DNA from: Chlorobium sp.
GTDB lineage: Bacteria; Bacteroidota; Chlorobiia; Chlorobiales; Chlorobiaceae
DNA length: 29,007 bases
Reading direction: 5' to 3'
NCBI GenBank assembly: GCA_028277485.1
Contig: JANQGE010000103.1
Span: forward strand, 1-29,007
Under the pieces are notes generated by a model that saw nothing but the letters and a program-made list of their open reading frames with translations, was not told the DNA's origin and ran no database searches. The position numbers and the translations under genes are program-made. This document shows, in pieces, positions 22,883 through 29,007 of the stretch; positions within the stretch are counted from its first letter, which is position 1; every line of letters begins with the position of its first letter.

Positions 22883-23353
22883 ATGAACAAAGAGTGTGTC
22901 AGGCTGATCCGTGAAAACAGGCAGGCGGTTCTTGAGCGATGGCATGAGAGCGTTCTGTCGTTTTTTCCTGAAAAGATGCATTCGGCGACTCCGATTGCAC
23001 AGGTGCTGGCCGAAGGGTTGGGTGAAATCCTGGACAGTTTTGAGTCAAGCCCGGGGGCGCTCCGGGATGCGCTGGACCGGGTATCCAGAATCCTGGCAGT
23101 TCAGAAATTTCCCCCTTCCAGGGCCATGTCTCTTTTTTTTGAGCTGAAAACAATCCTGCGGGAAATTGCTCCGGCCTTTTTTGATAAAAGACAGCTCCGG
23201 CAGAAGCACTGGGAAGAGTTTCAAGCCGGTATGGAGAATCTAACACTCGAAGCATTTGATAGTTACATGGCACACCGTGAACAAATCTATCAGCTAAAAG
23301 TCGAAGAAAGCAAACGGCAGACATTCATGATGCGAAGGAGGGCGAAAGCATGA
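22883..23353 (+). CDS. dsrT: DsrT, RsbRD N-terminal-domain-like protein
   Basis: A 156-residue soluble helical protein. The N-terminal pattern of charged helices with I-R-E-N-R...L-E-R-W resembles the globin-like N-terminal domain of RsbR co-antagonists, a known relation of proteins coded next to dsrM. It has no enzymatic motif. It overlaps dsrM by 4 bp (ATGA), so it is translated with the membrane complex. A sensory or assembly role is inference only. Confidence 0.8.
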   Translation: MNKECVRLIRENRQAVLERWHESVLSFFPEKMHSATPIAQVLAEGLGEILDSFESSPGALRDALDRVSRILAVQKFPPSRAMSLFFELKTILREIAPAFFDKRQLRQKHWEEFQAGMENLTLEAFDSYMAHREQIYQLKVEESKRQTFMMRRRAKA

Positions 23354-24345
23354 AGAAGGCTTTCATGCCCCTTATAGCGGTTGTCCTTTTAGCTGTGATC
23401 CCCTATGTTGCCGTGCAGTTTGCCGGACTTGGCTTTCTGTTCGGTGTCATTATTCCGTATGCCGCTATTGCGGTATTTATCGGTGGATTTGTCTACCGGG
23501 TGGTAGACTGGGCAAGGAGTCCGGTGCCGTTCCGGATACCTACCACCTGCGGTCAGGAAAAATCCCTTGACTGGATAAAACAGGACAAGCTTGAAAGCCC
23601 TTCCAATTTCCGGCAGGCAGCGGCACGTGTATTGACCGAAGTTTTCTTTTTCCGGTCACTGTTCAGAAACACAAAAGCGGAGGCGCATAACGGGCCGAAA
23701 CTTGCCTACGGCTCAAGCAAGTGGTTATGGCTTGCAGGGCTGGCGTTTCACTGGTCGATGCTCGTTATCGTTCTCCGGCATTATCGCTTCTTTATCGCAA
23801 AGGTTCCCGGCTTTGTTCAGATCCTGGAGGGCGTTGACGGTTTCCTGGATGTAACGCTTCCCGCGTTTTATCTGACCAACGTTATCATTCTTGCCGCCAT
23901 TACCTTTCTGGTTGTTCGGCGGTTGCTGGATGCGAAAATGCGTCTTATTTCGTTGCCGACCGATTATTTCCCGCTGTTTCTTATCCTTGCGATTGCCGTT
24001 GTCGGCATTTTTATGCGCTATATCACGAAGGTTGACGTCATGTCGGTAAAAGATCTGATGATCAACCTGGTTCATTTCAAGCCGGCCCTTCCGGAAGGGA
24101 TCGGTGCGCTGTTCTACGTACATCTTTTCCTGGTTTGCGTATTGGCAATCTACTTTCCGTTCAGCAAACTGATGCACATGGGAGGGATTTTCCTGAGCCC
24201 GACGCGCAACCTCAGCAATGACAGCCGTGAAAAAAGGCACGTCAATCCCTGGAATCCTGATGTCAAAACCAGGACATATGCCGAGTACGAGGATGAGTTC
24301 CGTGACAAGATGAAAAAAGCAAACCTACCGGTTGAGAGGAAATAA
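23350..24345 (+). CDS. dsrM: DsrM, b-type cytochrome membrane subunit
   Basis: A 331-residue NarI-like membrane protein. About six hydrophobic segments are visible, two of them in the first 50 residues. His residues in or near the segments (GLAFHWSM, VLRHYRF, LMHMGG) are possible heme b ligands. DsrM anchors DsrK and exchanges electrons with the quinone pool. AAGGAGG inside dsrT, 8 nt upstream, drives its ATG. Confidence 0.95.
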   Translation: MKKAFMPLIAVVLLAVIPYVAVQFAGLGFLFGVIIPYAAIAVFIGGFVYRVVDWARSPVPFRIPTTCGQEKSLDWIKQDKLESPSNFRQAAARVLTEVFFFRSLFRNTKAEAHNGPKLAYGSSKWLWLAGLAFHWSMLVIVLRHYRFFIAKVPGFVQILEGVDGFLDVTLPAFYLTNVIILAAITFLVVRRLLDAKMRLISLPTDYFPLFLILAIAVVGIFMRYITKVDVMSVKDLMINLVHFKPALPEGIGALFYVHLFLVCVLAIYFPFSKLMHMGGIFLSPTRNLSNDSREKRHVNPWNPDVKTRTYAEYEDEFRDKMKKANLPVERK

Positions 24346-24347
24346 TT

Positions 24348-25997
24348 ATGCCGAAATTTGCTCCTAAACTGTCGGAACTGAAAAAGGAATTCGAGGAAAA
24401 ACCAGGTCTTCTCAAGGGAGATTATTCGGACAAGGAGTGGTGGGATATACCGGTCGAGTTCCGTGACGGGAACTGGTGTTATCCGGCCAAGCCCGAGGTC
24501 CTCGAGGATATCGGGTTTGCAAACCCGAGAAAGTGGGCTCCCACGGACGGGGACTGGAAACTTCCCGACGGGTGGGAAAAAACCATCAAAGAAGGAATGA
24601 AGAGCCGTCTGGAGAGATTCCGGTCGTTCAAGCTTTTCCTGGATACCTGTGTTCGCTGTGGCGCCTGCGCCGACAAGTGTCATTTTTTCCTGGGCACCGG
24701 CGACCCGAAAAACATGCCGGTTGTGAGAGCGGAACTCATACGCTCGGTTTACCGTAATGATTTTCCACTTGCCGGGAAGATCCTGAAAGGATTTTCCGGG
24801 GCAAGGAAGCTGACTCCTGAGGTTATCAAGGAGTGGCACATGTATTTTCATCAGTGTACCGAGTGCCGCCGCTGCTCTGTTTTCTGTCCGTTCGGGATCG
24901 ATACTGCTGAAATAACGATGATGGGCAGAGAGCTTCTGAACCTCATCGGCGTGAACAACAACTGGATCCTGGGACCGGTTTCGAACTGCAACCGGACCGG
25001 AAACCATCTTGGCATTGAACCGCACACCTTCGTGCAGAATATCGAGTCTCTGGCCGAGGATATCGAGGATCTCACCGGTATTGCCGTCGAGCCGACTTTC
25101 AACCGCAAAGGCGCAGAGGTTCTTTTCATAACGCCTTCCGGCGATGTGTTCGCCGATCCGGGCGTCTACACAATGATGGGCTACCTGCTGCTCTTTCATC
25201 ATATCGGGCTGGACTATACTATCAGCACCTATGCTTCCGAAGGGGGCAATTTCGGATTTTTCACCTCCAACGAGATGGCAAAGAAGCTGAACGCCAAGAT
25301 GTACCATGAGGCAAAGCGTTTGGGTGTCAAGTGGATACTGGGCGGTGAATGCGGTCATATGTGGAGAGTGGTCCATCAGTACATGGACACCATGAACGGT
25401 CCGGCCGACTTTCTGGAAGAGCCGGTTTCACCGTTTACCAAAACGAAGTTCAGCAACGCAGCCGCCACGAAAATGGTGCATATCGCGGAGTTTACCGCCG
25501 ACCTGATCAAGCATGGCAAGCTCGAGCTTGATCCGAAGCGTAACGATCACCTGCGGACAACGTTCCATGATTCCTGCAATATTGCAAGGGGGATGGGCAT
25601 GTTTGAAGAGCCGCGGTACGTGCTTGATCATGTATGCAACAGTTTTCACGAGATGCCTGAAAACACGATCCGTGAACAGACCTTCTGTTGCGGCTCCGGA
25701 AGCGGCATCAATACCGAAGAGTACATGGACATCCGATTGAGAGGCGGTTTTCCGAGGGCGAACGCCGTCAAACATGTCAGGGAGAAGCATGATGTGAATT
25801 CCCTTGTCACCATCTGCGCTATTGATCGTGCAACCCTTCCGGCTCTGATGAATTACTGGAACCCCGGGGTGACGGTTTACGGGCTCCATGAGCTTGTAGG
25901 AAACGCTCTTGTCATGCAGGGAGAGAAAAAAAGAACCGAAGACCTGAGGGAAGACCCGATGGCCGGGTTCGAAGATGAGGAGGATGATGAAGATTAA
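24348..25997 (+). CDS. dsrK: DsrK, HdrD-like iron-sulfur subunit
   Basis: A 549-residue protein. Two [4Fe-4S] motifs are C101-x2-C104-x2-C107-x3-C111 and C170-x2-C173-x2-C176-x3-C180. CCG-type domains follow, with GGECGHMW, FHDSCN and FCCGSGSG, the non-cubane cluster region of heterodisulfide reductases. It acts on the cytoplasmic side and is the proposed DsrC disulfide or trisulfide reaction site. It starts 2 bp after dsrM. The acidic tail overlaps the dsrJ start. Confidence 0.97.
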   Translation: MPKFAPKLSELKKEFEEKPGLLKGDYSDKEWWDIPVEFRDGNWCYPAKPEVLEDIGFANPRKWAPTDGDWKLPDGWEKTIKEGMKSRLERFRSFKLFLDTCVRCGACADKCHFFLGTGDPKNMPVVRAELIRSVYRNDFPLAGKILKGFSGARKLTPEVIKEWHMYFHQCTECRRCSVFCPFGIDTAEITMMGRELLNLIGVNNNWILGPVSNCNRTGNHLGIEPHTFVQNIESLAEDIEDLTGIAVEPTFNRKGAEVLFITPSGDVFADPGVYTMMGYLLLFHHIGLDYTISTYASEGGNFGFFTSNEMAKKLNAKMYHEAKRLGVKWILGGECGHMWRVVHQYMDTMNGPADFLEEPVSPFTKTKFSNAAATKMVHIAEFTADLIKHGKLELDPKRNDHLRTTFHDSCNIARGMGMFEEPRYVLDHVCNSFHEMPENTIREQTFCCGSGSGINTEEYMDIRLRGGFPRANAVKHVREKHDVNSLVTICAIDRATLPALMNYWNPGVTVYGLHELVGNALVMQGEKKRTEDLREDPMAGFEDEEDDED

Positions 25998-26352
25998 GGA
26001 ACAGATACTCATCTTTGGCGGGTTGGCTCTTTTTCTGTTTGTGGCAACCTATGCTTTCTGGCAGGAAGGAGAGGCGAAGAAGATCCGGAGGCAGGTTGCA
26101 AAAAGTGCCGGTGAGGAATGCATAGAATCGAGAGAATACATGCGGGAAAACCACATGCTTGTCTTGGATGAATGGAGGCATTCGGCTGTGCGCGAGGGCG
26201 ATCGTATTCATGTTACGCCCGATGGAAGAGAGTTCGAGAAAAACATGAGCACCTGTCTGGGATGTCATACAGGCAAGCAGTTTTTCTGCTATAACTGTCA
26301 CCAGTATGCAAGTGTAAAACCAAATTGTTGGGGCTGCCATCAAGCGCAGTAG
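25987..26352 (+). CDS. dsrJ: DsrJ, triheme cytochrome c
   Basis: About 121 residues from the chosen start. One N-terminal signal/anchor segment is followed by three CxxCH heme motifs: CLGCH, CYNCH and CWGCH. An extra Cys about 45 residues from the start (EECIESREYM) fits the Cys that gives one heme its unusual His/Cys ligation in this family. It acts in the periplasm. ATGs at 25975, 25984 and 25987 are all in frame; GAGGAGG just upstream favours one of the last two. The start overlaps the end of dsrK. Confidence 0.93.
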   Translation: MKIKEQILIFGGLALFLFVATYAFWQEGEAKKIRRQVAKSAGEECIESREYMRENHMLVLDEWRHSAVREGDRIHVTPDGREFEKNMSTCLGCHTGKQFFCYNCHQYASVKPNCWGCHQAQ

Positions 26353-26361
26353 AAACAGCGT

Positions 26362-27141
26362 ATGGATGAACAAAGAAGAGAATTTATCAGGAAAACCGGC
26401 TTGGGGGTTCTTGCCGGTCTCGGAGCGGTTTCCGGGCTTTTTCCGGAGTCTTCCATGGAAAGTGCGGTCGCCTCTACCTCTTCCGGGGATTCTGCATCGG
26501 GGAAAACCCGCTGGGGCATGGTCATCGATACACGCAAATGCAGAGGGGAGTGTACAAGGTGCATCGATGCGTGTCACGAGGTACATAATGTTCCGAAGTT
26601 CGATAATGCCAAGGATGAGATAAAGTGGATATGGAAAAGCCCTTTTGAGAATGTTTTCCCGGGCGAGAGCAAGCAGTTTGTCAGTGAAGAGACAAGGGAA
26701 AAATCATATCTGGCACTGTGTAACCATTGTGATAATCCGCCATGTGTAAGGGCTTGCCCGACGCAGGCGACATTCAAGCGCCGCTGGGACGGCATTGTTG
26801 CCATGGACTATCATCGCTGCATCGGATGCCGTTTCTGTATGGCGGCCTGTCCTTATGGTGCGAGGAGCTTTAACTGGAGAGACCCGAGACCGGCGATAAA
26901 AAAAATGGATCCTTCATATCCTACCAGGGAAAGAGGTGTTGTCGAAAAATGTAATTTCTGTTCCGAGCGGCTTGCGCGGAACATGCAGCCTGCGTGTGTT
27001 GAAGCATGTCCTGAAGGCGCCTTGACATTTGGGGATTTGAATGATGAACAATCCGAAATCCGGGTTCTGCTTGACAGGAACCACACGTTGCAGCGGAAGT
27101 CTGAGCTGGGCACCAGACCATCCGTTTTCTACATCATATAA
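26362..27141 (+). CDS. dsrO: DsrO, periplasmic ferredoxin-like subunit
   Basis: A 259-residue protein. The N-terminus RREFIRKTG followed by a hydrophobic stretch is a twin-arginine signal, so it is exported folded. Sixteen cysteines form four [4Fe-4S] sites: C60/64/67/71, C120/123/128/132, C153/156/159/163 and C197/200/212/216. It links DsrJ and DsrP electronically on the periplasmic face. It lies between dsrJ and dsrP with 9-bp gaps. Confidence 0.97.
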   Translation: MDEQRREFIRKTGLGVLAGLGAVSGLFPESSMESAVASTSSGDSASGKTRWGMVIDTRKCRGECTRCIDACHEVHNVPKFDNAKDEIKWIWKSPFENVFPGESKQFVSEETREKSYLALCNHCDNPPCVRACPTQATFKRRWDGIVAMDYHRCIGCRFCMAACPYGARSFNWRDPRPAIKKMDPSYPTRERGVVEKCNFCSERLARNMQPACVEACPEGALTFGDLNDEQSEIRVLLDRNHTLQRKSELGTRPSVFYII

Positions 27142-27150
27142 TGATTCCTT

Positions 27151-28302
27151 ATGATTGAGAAAGCACTGAAAGGAGATCGAAGCTACTGGGGCTGGATTGT
27201 ATTCCTGCTGTTCATTATCGCGGCAGGCGTGTATTCGTATGCCCGGCAGTTGGACACCGGCCTCACGGTTACAGGTATGGGACGTGATGTCAGCTGGGGG
27301 GTCTACATTGCGCAGTTCACTTTTCTTGTGGGGGTGGCCGCCTCGGCCGTGATGGTGGTGTTACCCTACTACCTGCATGATTACAAGGCATTCGGAAAAA
27401 TCGTCATCGTCGGCGAATTTATGGCGGTTGCCGCTACGATCATGTGTATTCTGTTCATTCTCGCCGATATGGGGAGGCCGGACCGGGTTCTCAATGTATT
27501 GCTTTATCCCACCCCTCACTCCATGGTTTTCTGGGATGTTACGGTGTTGAACGGGTACCTGCTGCTCAACATCATCAGCGGCTGGGCGGTTCTTGGTGCC
27601 GAGCGGAAAGGCGTGCCGGCTCCGAAGTGGGTAAAACCCGTCATCTACCTGTCCATACCCTGGGCGATCAGCATCCATACCGTCACTGCATTTCTCTATG
27701 CGGGGTTGCCCGGCAGGCATCTCTGGCTGACGGCTGTCCTGGCTCCCCGCTTCCTGGCTTCCGCGTTTGCGGCAGGCCCTGCCTTGTTGATTCTGGTGAC
27801 CTACATTCTTAAAAAAACAACCGGCTTCGATGCCGGCAAGGAAGCGGTGAACAAGCTTGCGGTAATTGTTACCTATGCCGCAGTGGTTAACTTTTTCCTG
27901 ATCGGCATGGAATTTTTCACGGCTTTTTACAGTAACATTCCCGGCCACATGCACAGTTTGCAGTACCTGTTTTTCGGCCTTCACGGGAAAGGTCAGCTTG
28001 TGTCCTGGATGTGGTTCTCCATGATGATCGGTCTGGGATCTCTTGTGGTTCTTCTGGTGCCTAAACTAAGGAAGTCTTCCACATGGCTGATAGCCGCCTG
28101 CCTGGGAATTGTGCTTTCCATATGGATTGATAAAGGAGTCGGCTTGATTCTGGGAGGATTTGTGCCATCTCCTCTGGAAGAAATTGTCGAGTACTTTCCG
28201 ACCCTGATTGAGATATCCGTCACCCTTGGAATCTGGGCTATCGGTATATTTCTTCTCACCATACTGCTCAAAGTGGCCGTTGCCGTCAAAACCCAGGATT
28301 GA
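27151..28302 (+). CDS. dsrP: DsrP, NrfD-like integral membrane subunit
   Basis: A 383-residue protein with about ten hydrophobic segments and no cofactor-binding Cys motif. The pattern WGVYIAQFTFLVGVAASAVM and the DMGRPDR loop are typical of the NrfD/PsrC family. It forms the quinone-interacting membrane part that partners DsrO. It is the last gene of the MKJOP set. A short repeat tract separates it from dsrV. No clear ribosome site precedes its ATG, which lies 9 bp after dsrO. Confidence 0.96.
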   Translation: MIEKALKGDRSYWGWIVFLLFIIAAGVYSYARQLDTGLTVTGMGRDVSWGVYIAQFTFLVGVAASAVMVVLPYYLHDYKAFGKIVIVGEFMAVAATIMCILFILADMGRPDRVLNVLLYPTPHSMVFWDVTVLNGYLLLNIISGWAVLGAERKGVPAPKWVKPVIYLSIPWAISIHTVTAFLYAGLPGRHLWLTAVLAPRFLASAFAAGPALLILVTYILKKTTGFDAGKEAVNKLAVIVTYAAVVNFFLIGMEFFTAFYSNIPGHMHSLQYLFFGLHGKGQLVSWMWFSMMIGLGSLVVLLVPKLRKSSTWLIAACLGIVLSIWIDKGVGLILGGFVPSPLEEIVEYFPTLIEISVTLGIWAIGIFLLTILLKVAVAVKTQD

Positions 28303-28319
28303 AAACTTCCGACGGCGGG

Positions 28320-28418
28320 GCGCTGTTATGCAGTGACAAGTGACGAGAAACAAGTGACAAGAAAATCGATTACCGAGTCCCGAATCCCGATCCCGGGACG
28401 AGAAACAAGTGACAAATC
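28320..28418. repeat. Short heptanucleotide-period tract before dsrV
   Basis: AGTGACAAGTGACGAGAAACA and CGATTACCGAGTCCCGAATCC words run up to the dsrV ATG itself, leaving no room for a usual ribosome site. Confidence 0.8.
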
Positions 28419-28871
28419 ATGAGAGTATTCTTGCCGGTTAACATCAGGATAGATAACAGGAAGATTTTGTTTGTCGGCGGCGGTAACATCGCCATGCACA
28501 AGATACGGACGGTCGAGCGGTATACCCGTAACATTACCATTGTCGCACCCGAGATACATGACGAGCTGCAGGGAAAAGGGTTTGACCTTGTCAGCAAGGA
28601 ATATGAAGAATCCGATCTCGACGGTTTTTTCCTTGTCTTCGCCTCTACGAACAACATGGAGGTAAACCGCAGGATTAAAGAAGATGCCGAAACACGGGGC
28701 ATTATGGTGAATGTTGTCGATAACCGGGAGCTGTCCGACTTCATATCGCCGGCAGTGTTTAAGCAAGGCGAAATGACCGTTGCCGTTTCATCGAACGGTA
28801 TGAATGTGAAAAAATCGGTTGCATGGAGGAATAGGATAAGAGAGATGTTTCAGGAAGAGAGGGAATGGTGA
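28419..28871 (+). CDS. dsrV: DsrV, precorrin-2 dehydrogenase-like siroheme synthesis protein
   Basis: A 150-residue protein with a NAD-binding Rossmann fold. LFVGGGNIAMHK near 18-29 is the dinucleotide loop, and NVVDNRELSDFISPAVF is the conserved region of the CysG N-terminal/MET8 family. It lacks the methyltransferase half of full CysG. It would convert precorrin-2 to sirohydrochlorin for the siroheme of DsrAB. Its place after dsrP matches green sulfur bacterial clusters, where a methyltransferase-like dsrW follows; that gene would be outside this window. Confidence 0.88.
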   Translation: MRVFLPVNIRIDNRKILFVGGGNIAMHKIRTVERYTRNITIVAPEIHDELQGKGFDLVSKEYEESDLDGFFLVFASTNNMEVNRRIKEDAETRGIMVNVVDNRELSDFISPAVFKQGEMTVAVSSNGMNVKKSVAWRNRIREMFQEEREW

Positions 28872-28911
28872 CGGCGGGAGAAGTTGGCATAACGATCAAT
28901 TATACAGGAAC

Positions 28912-29007
28912 CTAAATTGAGCGATTGTCGAACATGGCGGAGATGCAAGGCACAGGGAACGCCGCTGTAGTGAACTACCGCAAGTTCCCTGTAACGAAGC
29001 AGATTCG
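28912..29007. repeat. Different or divergent palindromic repeat, cut by window end
   Basis: ACAGGGAAC (28952-28960) pairs with GTTCCCTGT (28984-28992), and inside them GTAGT pairs with ACTAC. The flanking words ATTGTCG, GCAAGGC and AACGAAGCA also occur in the MITE-like family, so it may be a distant member. The right end lies outside the window. Confidence 0.5.

Noticed and set aside
24150..25376. 408-codon - strand open frame opposite dsrM and dsrK
   Set aside because: It is antisense to DsrK, whose Fe-S motifs are unambiguous; no ribosome site or domain is seen.

Overview
The window looks like a chromosomal segment of a green sulfur bacterium (Chlorobiales). The main evidence is a nearly complete oxidative (reverse) dissimilatory sulfite reductase cluster in the order dsrN-C-A-B-L-U-E-F-H-T-M-K-J-O-P-V. 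DsrL and DsrEFH are present, no dsrD is seen, and the DsrU, DsrT and DsrV positions match what I know of this phylum. No rRNA, tRNA, CRISPR array, phage gene or complete insertion sequence was found.

Region 1 (1-3883, + strand) is a RiPP-like cassette. It encodes an 86-residue precursor with a helical leader and a core of Gly-Gly-Thr-Ile repeats, followed by two divergent radical SAM/SPASM proteins. Inverted-repeat (MITE-like) elements lie before, between and after these genes. I cannot match the cassette to a named RiPP class, and it is the best candidate for an undescribed system.

Region 2 (3921-12077, - strand) is housekeeping and cell-envelope material: a secreted class C beta-lactamase-fold hydrolase, an Mla-type lipid transporter (MlaD, MlaF, MlaE) with a PHP phosphoesterase, UppP, RdgB and PdxJ. 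The gaps here hold long degenerate tracts with a 7-bp period and a 44-bp structured repeat.

Region 3 (12399-28871, + strand) is the sulfur-oxidation block. A rhodanese, a YeiH-type anion exporter and TusA precede dsrN. They probably handle sulfane sulfur and exported product. TusA and DsrEFH pass persulfide sulfur to DsrC; DsrAB with DsrL oxidises the sulfur to sulfite; DsrMKJOP exchanges DsrC-derived electrons with the membrane and periplasm; DsrN and DsrV serve siroheme supply. DsrU and DsrT are conserved but poorly understood.

Two repeat systems overlay the window. The first is a family of GGGCACCTCTA-ended palindromic elements, many placed exactly at stop codons, including several dsr genes. 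The second is the set of heptanucleotide tracts, which run into gene ends and distort apparent ORF starts (rdgB, yeiH) and one C-terminus (the hydrolase).
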